A stretch of 54,245 bases of DNA. It comes from CAYNSB01 sp964399625 (GTDB lineage: Bacteria > Planctomycetota > Phycisphaerae > Phycisphaerales > UBA1924). Below the pieces are notes generated by a model. That model had not been told where the DNA came from. It saw nothing but the letters and a program-made list of their open reading frames with translations, and ran no database searches. The position numbers and the translations under genes are program-made. Where the stretch lies: contig CAYNSB010000027.1 of the NCBI GenBank assembly GCA_964399625.1, forward strand, positions 1-54,245, read 5' to 3'. Every line of letters starts with the position of its first letter. Position 1 is the first letter of the stretch. Positions 16,333 to 25,371 of this stretch are shown piece by piece.

Positions 16333-17457
16333 ATGTTCACACCCGCATCGCCCACCACCGACATCCGCGCCTCGCTCGGCGCCGCCGCCGACAGCCTTCT
16401 CAAGCACGAGTCCAAGACGGTCAGCAAGTCCGCCATCGCCCTGCCCGGCCCGGACTTTGTCGATCGCGTGCTGCGCGACTCGGACCGCAACGTGCCCACC
16501 CTCCGCAACTTCCAGACGATCCTGAACACCGGACGCCTCGCCGGCACCGGGTATGTCAGCATCCTCCCCGTCGATCAGGGCATCGAGCACAGCGCCGGGG
16601 CGAGCTTCGCGCCCGAGCCGGCGTACTTCGACCCTGAGAACATCGTCAAGCTCGCGATCGAGGGCGGGTGCAACGCCGTCGCGAGCACGATCGGCGTGCT
16701 GGCGTCGGTGGCGCGCAAGTACGCGCACAAGATCCCGTTCCTCGTCAAGTTCAATCACAACGAGATGCTGACGTACCCCAACGTCTTCAAGCAGTCGTAC
16801 TTCGGGTCGATCCGCCAGTGCTACGAGATGGGGGCGCTGGCCGTGGGCGCGACGATCTACTTCGGCAACGACAGCGCCCGCGACGAGATTGCGTACGTCT
16901 CCGACATGTTCGAGGAGGCGCACAGCTACGGGCTCGTGACGGTGCTGTGGTGCTACACGCGCAACGCGCACTTCAAGGTGAAGGGCGCCGACGGCAAGAG
17001 CACCGATTACCACTCGAGCGCGGACCTAACGGGGCAGGCGAACCACCTGGGCGCGACGATCAAGGCGGACATCATCAAGCAGAAGCTCCCGACGAACAAC
17101 GGCGGGTACGCCGCGCTCAACACGGGCGGGTCCTCGTATGGCAAGTGGGACAAGCGCGTGTACACGAACCTGTGCGGGAGCGACGAGGCCGGCAACGGCG
17201 GGCACCCGATCGACCTGTGCCGGTACCAGATCCTGAACAACTTCATGGGGCGCGTGCCGCTCATCAACTCGGGCGGCGAGAGCAAGGGCGCGGGCGACCT
17301 CGCCGAGGCCGTGAGCACCGCGGTGATCAACAAGCGCGCGGGCGGCATGGGGCTGATCTCGGGCCGCAAGGCGTTCCAGAAGCCGCTCAAGGACGGCGTG
17401 AAGCTCCTGAACGCTGTGCAGGACGTGTATTTGGACAAGAGCGTGACGGTGGCGTGA
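16333..17457 (+). CDS. fbaB: Class I fructose-bisphosphate aldolase (DhnA/FbaB type)
   Basis: A 374-residue cytoplasmic enzyme predicted to split fructose 1,6-bisphosphate into dihydroxyacetone phosphate and glyceraldehyde 3-phosphate through a Schiff base. Segments typical of the DhnA-type class I family are ILPVDQGIEHS (78-87), LVKFNHNEM (138-145) and DLTGQANHLG (231-240), followed by ADIIKQKLPTNNGG, where Lys249 or Lys251 is the likely Schiff-base lysine. The length is close to the family norm of about 350. The start is the ATG at 16333, a normal MFTPAS terminus; an open frame reaches far upstream antisense to the propeller gene but has no support. The gene is alone on its strand and ends at a strong terminator. 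It serves glycolysis and gluconeogenesis. Confidence 0.92.
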   Translation: MFTPASPTTDIRASLGAAADSLLKHESKTVSKSAIALPGPDFVDRVLRDSDRNVPTLRNFQTILNTGRLAGTGYVSILPVDQGIEHSAGASFAPEPAYFDPENIVKLAIEGGCNAVASTIGVLASVARKYAHKIPFLVKFNHNEMLTYPNVFKQSYFGSIRQCYEMGALAVGATIYFGNDSARDEIAYVSDMFEEAHSYGLVTVLWCYTRNAHFKVKGADGKSTDYHSSADLTGQANHLGATIKADIIKQKLPTNNGGYAALNTGGSSYGKWDKRVYTNLCGSDEAGNGGHPIDLCRYQILNNFMGRVPLINSGGESKGAGDLAEAVSTAVINKRAGGMGLISGRKAFQKPLKDGVKLLNAVQDVYLDKSVTVA

Positions 17458-17499
17458 GCCCGCGCTCCGCGGCACGCTCCGTCTGAAACGTAACGAAAG

Positions 17500-17528
17500 C
17501 CGAGGGACCAGAGTCCCTCGGTTTTGTT
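17500..17528 (+). terminator. Intrinsic terminator after the aldolase gene
   Basis: A perfect 9-bp stem (CCGAGGGAC / GTCCCTCGG) with loop CAGA spans 17500-17521 and is followed by TTTTGTTGT. It lies 42 bases after the aldolase stop and 46 bases before the convergent kinase stop. Confidence 0.9.
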
Positions 17529-17574
17529 GTATAGATGCTTCCGCGCGCCTGAATAACGCTGCACACCCACCGGG

Positions 17575-20070
17575 CTACTTCTTGCTCTCGTCCGCTGCGC
17601 GCTTGGAGGCCTCGCTCTTGGCCTTCCACTCCGCGGCCTTGGTGTCGTAGCCGTTGCCGGGCTCGGCCTTGTCCCACGCGGCGTAGACCTCCGCCAAGAG
17701 GCTCTGCACCGCCGCTCGCTCGTTGGCAACGGGCTCCATTGCAACGAGGACCGACGCCGCCTCTTGGTGCTTGCCCTGCTTCATCCACAACTGCGCCATG
17801 CGCTGGCGCGTCCTCCCGCGCGCCCAGTCCGAGAGCGGCTTCGTGCTCATGCATTCCTCGTCGATGCGTCGCACGGCAGCCACAGCGCCGTCCATGTCTC
17901 CATCGGCCTCGCAAACCTTGCTCAGGTTAAAGAGCGCTGCGCTCAGCAGGAACGGAAGTCCGAACTTCTCGCGCGAGCGGATCTGCTCCTCCATCACCGC
18001 GCGGGCCTCGCGCGTGCGCCCCTGCTTGACCAAGACGTTCGACAGCCCCTGCAGCGTGTCCGCGAAGTCCGGGCTGGAGAACGCGGTCCGCGCTCGGAGT
18101 TGGTCCAGCGCATCGCGATAGAGCCCCTCGGCCCGCTCGAGCTCGCCCGCATCCATGAGCAGATCGGCGAGGTACCGACGCGACATCGCGCCGCCGGGAT
18201 GGCCCGGGTTCGTCCGATCAAGAGAAGCGATGGACGCCTCGAGAACGGAGCGTGCTTGGGCGCCCTGCCCGTCGATCGAGAGCAGTTGTCCCAACACCCC
18301 GGCGATGCTCGATTGGATGTCGGCCTTCACGCCACGCTGCTGCGATTGCTCGAGCGCCTCGCGCACGACGCGGATCCCCTGCGCTTTCCTCTCCGGGCGC
18401 GCCGGGTACCCGCTCTGAAATGTTGAATTGCCCAGGTTGCACGTGATCGATGCCCATGTCTCGGCAATGGCCGGCGAGGCGTCGGCGCTATTCATGAAGG
18501 GCTTGATCATCGCCGCGGCCTTCTCGCCGAACTCGATCGCATTCTCATAGTTCTGTCGCGCATCCCAGGCGCTCGCGATCACAGCCAGCGCCTCGGCATG
18601 TTCGGGAGAACGCACGCCAAGACGTTCATAGATCGCGACCGCACGCTCGGCCCGAGACTGCGCCAGCTCGTAGTCCTGTGTCGATCCCAGCACGCCCGCG
18701 AGGACCGTCAGCACGCTCGCCTCGACGAGGGGGTCTTTCCACTCCATCAGGTCGACGCGAGCGGAGGCGAGCCTCACCGCGTCTCGCACGCTCATCCTCC
18801 CTCCGTCCGCGCTCTCGGCGCTCCCCTGCGCGATGAGCTCACGGAGAAACAGCGTGGACTGTGCCGCGATCGTGCGCTGACGGATCGCTTCGGCCTCATT
18901 ATGCTCCGCGCGCACGCGCGCCCGCTCCGCCCGCGCCCCCTGCCACGCGACGCCGGCGACGCCGAGCGCCAACGCGCCCAGGACCGCCGTACCGGCCACC
19001 ACCGGGCCTCGGTTCCGCTTCACAAACTTCCGCAGCAGATACGCCCGGCTTTCGGGCGCGGCCTCGAGCGGCTTGCCCTCCAGGTACCGGCGCACATCCG
19101 TCGCCAGCGACTCCGCGCTCGCGTACCGACGGGCCCGGTCCTTCCGAAGCGCCTTGAGCGGGATCCAGTCCAATTCACGCCGGAGCTCGCTCGCCAGGTG
19201 CTCGCGCCGATCCTGCCGCAGCCGCGCAATCGACGCCGCGGTCTGGTCGTCGGCCGTGCTCAGGCGCGTGCTCGGGCGCGGCGCCTCCTCCTCGCGGATG
19301 ATCCGTTGGATCTCGGCGTACCCGGCCTCTCGAAGCGTCTTGGGATCGAACGGCAGCACGCCGCTGAGCAGCTCGTAGAGCACCACGCCCAGCGAGTACA
19401 CGTCCGTGCGCGTGTCGATGTCCATCGCGCCCATCTCGGCCTGCTCGGGGCTCATGTATTCGGGCGTGCCGATGATCTGCCCCGTCTCCGTGAAGATCGT
19501 CTTGTCCGTGAGCGTGTGGCTGATCGCCTTGGCCACGCCGAAGTCGATGACCTTGGGGACCGCGTGCTCGCCCTGGAGCGCCACGAGGATGTTGCTGGGC
19601 TTGAGGTCGCGATGGATGATCCCCTTCATGTGCGCGTGCTGCACGGCGTCGCACACGGGGACGAAGAGCTCGAGCCGCTGGCGGATCGTGTAGCGATGAC
19701 GATCGCAGAACGTCGTGATCGGTTCGCCCGCCACGTGCTCCAGGACGAAGTACGGCAGGCCCCGCTCCGTCACTCCGCCGTCGAACACCCTCGCGACGTT
19801 CGGGTGGTCCATCACCGCCAGCGCCTGGCGTTCTTGCTCGAAGCGCGCGACGACGGCCCGCGAGTCCATGCCGGGCTTGATCACCTTCAACGCGACGCGC
19901 TGCACCATGGGCTCGCGACGCTCGGCGAGCCAGACGACGCCGAACCCGCCCTCGCCGATCTGCCTGAGCAGTTTGTAAGAGCCGACGGAATCGCCCTCAC
20001 GCGGCCCGTGGCTCGAGCCCGACGATGGGCCCCGAGTGCCCGTCGCCGCAGTTGGGTCGTCGTGGCCCAT
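17575..20070 (-). CDS. Membrane Ser/Thr protein kinase with C-terminal TPR region
   Basis: An 831-residue Hanks-type kinase. The N-terminal kinase domain (about residues 32-330) has the glycine loop GEGGFGVVW (39-47), catalytic Lys62, HRDLKPSN with Asp155, the DFG aspartate Asp176 and activation segment GTPEYMSPEQ (201-210). One transmembrane helix (about 355-377) separates it from a long helical, TPR-like region (about 400-800) expected outside the membrane. The C-terminus is rich in Lys and Glu (AAEWKAKSEASKRAADESKK). All catalytic residues are present, so it should be active. The start ATG at 20068-20070 follows GGAG by 8 bases and matches the MGHDD terminus of the next kinase; an open frame extends 17 codons upstream. 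It lies 111 bases downstream of its paralogue. Targets are unknown. Confidence 0.9.
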   Translation of the reverse strand: MGHDDPTAATGTRGPSSGSSHGPREGDSVGSYKLLRQIGEGGFGVVWLAERREPMVQRVALKVIKPGMDSRAVVARFEQERQALAVMDHPNVARVFDGGVTERGLPYFVLEHVAGEPITTFCDRHRYTIRQRLELFVPVCDAVQHAHMKGIIHRDLKPSNILVALQGEHAVPKVIDFGVAKAISHTLTDKTIFTETGQIIGTPEYMSPEQAEMGAMDIDTRTDVYSLGVVLYELLSGVLPFDPKTLREAGYAEIQRIIREEEAPRPSTRLSTADDQTAASIARLRQDRREHLASELRRELDWIPLKALRKDRARRYASAESLATDVRRYLEGKPLEAAPESRAYLLRKFVKRNRGPVVAGTAVLGALALGVAGVAWQGARAERARVRAEHNEAEAIRQRTIAAQSTLFLRELIAQGSAESADGGRMSVRDAVRLASARVDLMEWKDPLVEASVLTVLAGVLGSTQDYELAQSRAERAVAIYERLGVRSPEHAEALAVIASAWDARQNYENAIEFGEKAAAMIKPFMNSADASPAIAETWASITCNLGNSTFQSGYPARPERKAQGIRVVREALEQSQQRGVKADIQSSIAGVLGQLLSIDGQGAQARSVLEASIASLDRTNPGHPGGAMSRRYLADLLMDAGELERAEGLYRDALDQLRARTAFSSPDFADTLQGLSNVLVKQGRTREARAVMEEQIRSREKFGLPFLLSAALFNLSKVCEADGDMDGAVAAVRRIDEECMSTKPLSDWARGRTRQRMAQLWMKQGKHQEAASVLVAMEPVANERAAVQSLLAEVYAAWDKAEPGNGYDTKAAEWKAKSEASKRAADESKK

Positions 20071-20181
20071 GTCGCACACTCCAACGAAGGCGTGAGACCA
20101 CCAAGATACCACAAAGCGCACGGGCGCATCACGGGGCGTGCGCCGGGATGCGGCACCCCTGCGCGCCTCGCACGCGTCGAG

Positions 20182-22746
20182 CTACTTCTTGTCCTCGTTC
20201 GCCTCGCCTTTGGCCGCCTCGCTCTTGGTCGTCTCGCTCTTGGCCTTCCACTCCGCGGCCTTGGCGTCGTGCCCCTTTCCGGGCTCGGCCTTGTCCCACG
20301 CGGTGTAGAGGTCCGCAAGGTCCTTGCTCATCTGTCCCGCGGTGCGCGAGCCCTCGCCCTGCACGCGCGCGATAATGCCCCGCGCCTCGAGCAGCGCCGC
20401 CTCGCTCTCGGTGAATCGACCGAGCTTCGCCAGGCACGCGCCGTACCACCCGAGCGAGTACGCCGTGCCGGGATTGTCGGGCGGGAGGACCTTGCGCGAT
20501 GCCGCGATCGCCCGCTCAAGGAAAGCGATCGCCTCGTCGCAGCGTCCGTTCCCGCGCAGCATGGCGCCCATGTTCGCCAGGGAAACGATCGTGTCCGGGT
20601 GCTCCTCGCCCAGCACGCGCACGCTCACGTCAAGGGCGCGCCGGGTCATGGACTCGGCCCGATCCTTCATCCCCAGCTGCTTGTACACGAGCGCGAGGTT
20701 GCTCATGGATGTGAGCGTGTCCTTGTGCTCCTCCCCCAGCACGCGCAGGCGCGCCTCGAGCACCTGCTCGCCCAGGACGCGCGAGCGCTGCAGGCGCTCC
20801 TTGCTCTCGTCGGACGTGCCGCCATCGCGGTCCATCGACGTCCAGTACAGCATCCACGCCACGTCGCCCTTGAGCGAGAGCGCGTGCGGGTGCTCGGGCC
20901 CGCTGAGCTGGGCCTGCGCATCGATGAGGTCCTTGTACAGGCGCTCGGCGTCGTCGATCTTCCCCATGTCGCCGCACGACACCGCGAGCGTGTTCATCAC
21001 GCGGATCGTGTCCGGATGCAGGCGCCCGGGGCTCTTCAGACGCTCGTCGAGCACCTCGCGCGCGATCGCCGCGGCCTCGGTCGGTCGGTTCTGCGTGGCG
21101 TACAGCTGCGCCAGCGTGTCGAGCGTCTGGAGCGTCACGGGATGCTTCCGCCCGAACTGCGCCTCGTGCGTGCGCACGGCGTTCTGGATCGACGCCTCGA
21201 CGTCGGGCTTGCCCTGCGTCAACTCAAGCGCGAGCAGGTCGTTTGCCGATTGGCACGTCTCCTCGCTCGTCGGGCCCAACTCGCGCAGGCGGATCGCGTG
21301 CGCCTCACGCACGTGGGGCTCGGCCCGTTCGAACAGGCCCAATCCGGAGTACGTCCGCCCGATCGTGGTGTGCAAGCGGGCCGCGACCAGCGGGCGATCG
21401 GCGTAGCGCGTCGCGATCTGCCCCGCGGACTGGTCCATGATCGCACGGACCGTCACGTCCTTGCCCTTCTCGCCCGGATCGGCGGCCGCGAGCATCTGGT
21501 CAAGAAAGTCCACCGTCGCCTGGGACTCGGCCAGGCGCGCCGTCGCCAGGCGCTCGGCGCTCGTGGCGCGCTCCGCGGCGGCGAGGGCCGAGGCGCGCTC
21601 ACGCCGCGCCTCGACGAGCCCGATCCCCGTCCCGAGCACGCCCAGCACCAGCGCGCAGCCCACGCCCGCGCCCGCGAGCGTCGCGACCCGATGCCGGCGC
21701 GCCAGCGTCCGCACCCGGTACCAGGTGCTGGGCGGCGCCGCGAGCACCGCCTCCCCGCCCAGGAACCGGCGCACGTCGTCGCCCAGGTGCGCCGGCGAGT
21801 CGTACCGACGCTGGCGCTCCTTCTCCATCGCCCGCATCACGATCCAGTCCAGCTCGCCCCGCAGCGATCCCGCCAGGTGCTGCGCCTCGGTGCGCCGGCA
21901 CTGGGCCACCTCCGCGAGGGTCGCGGGCGTGCTCGCGACCTTCACGCTCGGGCGTGGCGGATCGACGTTGCGGATGATGCGCTGGATCTCGCCGTACCCG
22001 GCGCTGCGCAGCGTCTTGGCGTCGAGCGGGAGCGTGCCGCTGAGCAGCTCGTAGAGGATCACCCCCAGCGAGAAGACGTCGGTCCGCGTGTCGATGTCCG
22101 AGACGCGCATCTCCGCCTGCTCGGGGCTCATGTACTCGGGCGTGCCGATGAGCTGCCCGCTCTCGGTGAAGATCGTCTTGTCCGTGAGCGTGTGGCTGAT
22201 CGCCTTGGCCACGCCAAAATCAATCACCTTGGGCGTCGCGTGCCCCTCGTGGATCGTCACCAGCACGTTGGAGGGCTTCAGGTCCCGGTGGATGATGCCC
22301 TTGTGGTGCGCGTGCTGCACGGCCTCGCACACGTGGGTGAACAGCTCGAGCCGCTGGCGGATCGTGTACCTGTGCGCGTCGCAGAACGTCGTGATGGGCT
22401 CGCCCTTGACGTGCTCCATCACGAAGTAGGGGAGCCCGCGCTCCGTCACCCCGCCGTCGAACACGCGCGCGACGTTGGGGTGGTCCATCACCGCCAGCGC
22501 CTGGCGCTCCTGCTCGAAGCGAGCGATCACGCCCTTGGAATCCATCCCGGGCTTGATGATCTTCAGTGCGACGCGCTGCACCATCGGCTCGCGTCGCTCG
22601 GCGAGCCAGACCACGCCGAACCCGCCCTCGCCCAGACGCTCCAGGAGCTTGTACGGCCCGATCGATTCGCCCGCGCGCGGCTCGTGCGACCACGTCTCCT
22701 CGACCCGACGCGTCCCGATCGGCGAAGTGATGTCGTCATGCCCCAT
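20182..22746 (-). CDS. Membrane Ser/Thr protein kinase with kinesin-light-chain-type TPRs
   Basis: An 854-residue tandem paralogue of the kinase at 17575-20070. The first ~275 residues align without a gap and are largely identical in kinase motifs (GEGGFGVVW, Lys62, HRDLKPSN with Asp155, DFG, GTPEYMSPEQ). The membrane helix is at about 354-378. The C-terminal half contains clear TPR_12-type repeats (for example LGEEHKDTLTSMSNLALVYK and LGEEHPDTIVSLANMGAML) that are more regular than those of the neighbour. Both proteins end in a similar AWDKAEPGxGxDxKAAEWKAKSE segment. The start is the ATG at 22744-22746 after GGGAG; a TTG two codons upstream is less likely. Kinase domains have stayed similar while sensor halves diverged, which suggests the two respond to different partners. 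Confidence 0.9.
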   Translation of the reverse strand: MGHDDITSPIGTRRVEETWSHEPRAGESIGPYKLLERLGEGGFGVVWLAERREPMVQRVALKIIKPGMDSKGVIARFEQERQALAVMDHPNVARVFDGGVTERGLPYFVMEHVKGEPITTFCDAHRYTIRQRLELFTHVCEAVQHAHHKGIIHRDLKPSNVLVTIHEGHATPKVIDFGVAKAISHTLTDKTIFTESGQLIGTPEYMSPEQAEMRVSDIDTRTDVFSLGVILYELLSGTLPLDAKTLRSAGYGEIQRIIRNVDPPRPSVKVASTPATLAEVAQCRRTEAQHLAGSLRGELDWIVMRAMEKERQRRYDSPAHLGDDVRRFLGGEAVLAAPPSTWYRVRTLARRHRVATLAGAGVGCALVLGVLGTGIGLVEARRERASALAAAERATSAERLATARLAESQATVDFLDQMLAAADPGEKGKDVTVRAIMDQSAGQIATRYADRPLVAARLHTTIGRTYSGLGLFERAEPHVREAHAIRLRELGPTSEETCQSANDLLALELTQGKPDVEASIQNAVRTHEAQFGRKHPVTLQTLDTLAQLYATQNRPTEAAAIAREVLDERLKSPGRLHPDTIRVMNTLAVSCGDMGKIDDAERLYKDLIDAQAQLSGPEHPHALSLKGDVAWMLYWTSMDRDGGTSDESKERLQRSRVLGEQVLEARLRVLGEEHKDTLTSMSNLALVYKQLGMKDRAESMTRRALDVSVRVLGEEHPDTIVSLANMGAMLRGNGRCDEAIAFLERAIAASRKVLPPDNPGTAYSLGWYGACLAKLGRFTESEAALLEARGIIARVQGEGSRTAGQMSKDLADLYTAWDKAEPGKGHDAKAAEWKAKSETTKSEAAKGEANEDKK

Positions 22747-23250
22747 ACGCAAACTCCCTCACGAGCGAGCCGGACTCCGCAGTGTATCAGCAACCCTTGC
22801 GAGCTCGGTCTCCCGAAAATCATTCGTACATCTCCCGCTCACATCGCCCACAGGCGCGCGCATGTTTGTGGGCATGAACCCCAACTTTTCTTTTTCCACT
22901 TGGCTTGGCGTCGCGCGACTCTGTAGACTCCCGCCCTTGCACCGGTTCCGGCGAACCGATCGGCGCCGCGTGCGAATGGAGAGCCGACACGCCCGCTCGC
23001 GGGTCAACGCCCGGTCGAGCATCGCGTGCGGATGCGGCTGGCAGAAATGGGTGGGGGATTCGGGGAGGGGATCGGGGCGTCGCCCGTGATGGCACGAGCG
23101 GCAGGGAGTCCCGAGGGAGCGCGTGAACGCATCGGATCGCACGGCCCCGCGTGGAGCGTGCACCAGCGTTCGCCGCAAAGCCGCGGAAGCGGACGCACGG
23201 GCGTCCGTGCGGCACGTGCTTGAAACGCCGTTTTGGTCAGGGAGGCACCA
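22747..23250. other. Large divergent intergenic region
   Basis: These 504 bases lie between the kinase pair and the dockerin gene at 23251. I see no supported gene. Weak elements are a TTGGCT (22900-22905) and TAGACT (22924-22929) pair 18 bases apart that could be a promoter for the rightward gene, and a 7-bp inverted repeat GCCCACA / TGTGGGC (22846-22852 and 22867-22873). A strong GGAGG (23241-23245) precedes the ATG at 23251. Short open frames here have biased composition and no start signals. Confidence 0.4.
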
Positions 23251-24192
23251 ATGCAGAACCGCCACAAGGCGATCGTCGTTACCGCTGTTGCCGCGCTCGC
23301 CGCCAGCGCCGGAGCGCAGACCGTTGTTCTGAACGAGACGTTCGACAATCTCGCGACGGGCTCGAAAATCGCCCCCCAGAACGGGTGGCAAACATGGGTC
23401 GATTACACGACGGGTACGCCCAGCGTGAACGCCGTGCTCGACTCGAGCGTCCGCTCCAGCGCGCCCAACTCGCTGCGTCTGCAGGCCCAGAGCGACGTCG
23501 TGCGCACCTTCGCGGGGATCACCAGCGGGCAGTGGTCGCTGCGGATGAAGGTGTTCATCCCCACCGGCTTCCGCGATCGCCTCAACATCAACCTGCTCAA
23601 CCGCTACCAGCCCAGCACCAGCGCGGGCAACGACGGCAGCTACCAGTACTCCGCCCAGGTGCAGTTCAATGCCGTCACAGGCGCGACGACGAGCAACCAG
23701 GTGATCGACACGCTCAGCGGGCTCAGCACGCCCGCCCTGCCCCTCATCACCAACGCGTGGGCCGAGCTCCGCTTCGATATCAACCTGGACGCCGACACGT
23801 TCACGCAGTACTACAACGGGCAGCTCCTGGGCCCGGCCAATCGCTCCTGGTCCGGGAGCGCCTCGCTCGACGGGAACGGCCCGGGCACGCCCCAGCGCGC
23901 GCTCGAGGCGATCGACATCTTCGGCTCGGCGCCCCTCTCACGCACCACCTACGCGGCGTACATCGACGACCTCACCCTCACACGCACCGGCGGCGTCGCG
24001 CCCGCGTGCTACGCGAACTGCGACGGCAGCTCGATGACCCCCGTGCTCAGCGCGGCGGACTACATCTGCTTCCTCAATCGCTTCCGCGCCGGCGACCTGT
24101 ACGCCAACTGCGACGGGAGCACGACGGCGCCCGTCTTGGGCGCGGGCGACTTCGTCTGCTTCCAGAAGAAGTTCGGCGCCGGCTGCCCCTGA
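23251..24192 (+). CDS. Secreted lectin-like protein with C-terminal GC-type dockerin
   Basis: A 313-residue exported protein. A signal peptide (about residues 1-23, cleavage near SAGAQ) precedes one beta-rich domain (about 24-250) with ETFDNLATGS near its start, WSLRMKVFIPTGF, a central NAWAELRFDINLDADTFTQYY and YIDDLTL at its end. That order is what a concanavalin A-like/LamG-type jelly roll shows, so a glycan-binding or structural role is likely but unproven. The last ~60 residues are the six-Cys double dockerin (CYANCDGS ... FGAGCP). The ATG at 23251 follows GGAGG at 23241. The gene converges on the aldo/keto reductase with only 16 bases between stops, and I see no terminator in that gap. 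Confidence 0.82.
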   Translation: MQNRHKAIVVTAVAALAASAGAQTVVLNETFDNLATGSKIAPQNGWQTWVDYTTGTPSVNAVLDSSVRSSAPNSLRLQAQSDVVRTFAGITSGQWSLRMKVFIPTGFRDRLNINLLNRYQPSTSAGNDGSYQYSAQVQFNAVTGATTSNQVIDTLSGLSTPALPLITNAWAELRFDINLDADTFTQYYNGQLLGPANRSWSGSASLDGNGPGTPQRALEAIDIFGSAPLSRTTYAAYIDDLTLTRTGGVAPACYANCDGSSMTPVLSAADYICFLNRFRAGDLYANCDGSTTAPVLGAGDFVCFQKKFGAGCP

Positions 24193-24208
24193 GCGCGGCT
24201 GGCCTCGA

Positions 24209-25243
24209 TCAGGCCTTGAACAGCTCGCGGAGCCAGCGTGCGTCGTCCTGGCTCATCGGCGCGTCCACGGCCGCGCGCAGGTTCGCGCGGGCCTGACGCT
24301 CGTTGCGGAAGCCCGGGATCGTCGAGCACACGCGATCGTGCGCCAGCAGCCAGCGCGACGAGATGGATGACAGCGCCTCGACGGACTCGGCGGGCGGGAC
24401 CTTGAACCGCTCGCGGACGCGGGCGAGCTTCTCGCGCACCTTCCGGAGCGTCTCGGGCGTGAAGTCCTTGCGATTGGACCGGTAGTCCCCGGGCTCGAAC
24501 GCGGGCGGCTTCTCGGGATCGAACTTGTCGAGCAGGATGCCCTGATCCAGCGGCCCGAACGCCACGAACGTGCACCCGTGCTTCTCCATGAGCGCCTGGC
24601 ACCTCGAGCCGGGACGCACGAAGTCGTCGTAGCGCAGGTTCGCCTTGTTCTGCAGCACGTCGGGCTTGAGCACTGGCACCGCCCGCTCGAAGTCGTCGTC
24701 GGCGTACGCCGACTGCCCGATCGCGCGGACCTTGCCCTCCTTCTTGAGCGCGTGCATGGTCGCCGCGGCCTCGTGCAGATAGTCGTGGTTGGGGATGAGC
24801 TTGCCCGTCGCGTCGTACCCGGGCGCGATGTACGTGCCGTGGTGGAAGTAGTACAGGTCGATGTGGTCCGCCTGCAGGTTGCGGAGCGACTGCTCGCACT
24901 GGTTGCGGATGTGGCGCGGGTCGTACGCGTGGATCGCGGTGCCCTTGAAGTGACCGACCTTGGTCGCGACCACCTGCCCGTCACGCTTCACGCCCAGCCG
25001 CTTGAAGCACGAGGCGAGCATGCGCTCGGCCTTGCCGTTGCCGTAGATGTCCGCGTTGTCCCAGTGGTTCACGCCGGCGTCCAGGCCCGCCTTGATCCCC
25101 GCGAGCACCTCGTCCTCGCTCACGTCGGCCCACCCGATGGGCTGCCCGTTGCTCGTGGACCAGTTGGGCCCGCCCATCGTCCAGCACCCAAAGCCGATCT
25201 CGGACACCTTGATGCCGGTGCGGCCCAGCTCGCGATAGCGCAT
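24209..25243 (-). CDS. Aldo/keto reductase family oxidoreductase
   Basis: A 344-residue cytoplasmic NADPH-dependent oxidoreductase of the AKR TIM-barrel superfamily. The N-terminal beta-hairpin (RELGRTGIKVSEIGFG) and the catalytic tetrad are visible: Asp62 and Tyr67 in WDNADIYGNG, Lys95 in ATKVG and His134 in YYFHHG. IPGFRNERQARANL (near 312) is the usual cofactor phosphate-binding segment. This layout resembles the AKR11-13 bacterial branch (general stress protein 69, YghZ-like). The start ATG at 25241-25243 follows GGAGG by 6 bases. It appears monocistronic. The natural carbonyl substrate cannot be inferred. Confidence 0.9.
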   Translation of the reverse strand: MRYRELGRTGIKVSEIGFGCWTMGGPNWSTSNGQPIGWADVSEDEVLAGIKAGLDAGVNHWDNADIYGNGKAERMLASCFKRLGVKRDGQVVATKVGHFKGTAIHAYDPRHIRNQCEQSLRNLQADHIDLYYFHHGTYIAPGYDATGKLIPNHDYLHEAAATMHALKKEGKVRAIGQSAYADDDFERAVPVLKPDVLQNKANLRYDDFVRPGSRCQALMEKHGCTFVAFGPLDQGILLDKFDPEKPPAFEPGDYRSNRKDFTPETLRKVREKLARVRERFKVPPAESVEALSSISSRWLLAHDRVCSTIPGFRNERQARANLRAAVDAPMSQDDARWLRELFKA

Positions 25244-25304
25244 GCGTCACCTCCGACCTGAGCGTAGGAGCGTATCGACGGGGCTCGATACGCACGGGCC
25301 GTGA

Positions 25305-25343
25305 CGAAAAAGAACAAAGCCCCCGGCTTCAGGCCCGGGGGCT
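25305..25343 (-). terminator. Intrinsic terminator of the PEP-CTERM-like gene
   Basis: A 9-bp stem (AGCCCCCGG / CCGGGGGCT, 25318-25326 and 25335-25343) with an 8-base loop. On the minus strand it is followed by TTGTTCTTTTTC, a good U-rich tail, about 30 bases after the stop of the gene at 25372. Confidence 0.85.
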
Positions 25344-25371
25344 CCGATTGAATGGCTTGAACAAATCGAAC

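Noticed and set aside
22846..22873. GCCCACA / TGTGGGC inverted repeat upstream of the second kinase gene
   Set aside because: The 7-bp stem with a 14-base loop is weak and not repeated elsewhere that I could see, so it is mentioned only within the intergenic entry.
18598..22926. A 1442-codon open frame on the plus strand opposite both kinase genes
   Set aside because: High-GC coding DNA lacks stop codons in the antisense frame. The translation is Arg/His/Leu-rich without domains, and the opposite strand encodes two clear kinases.
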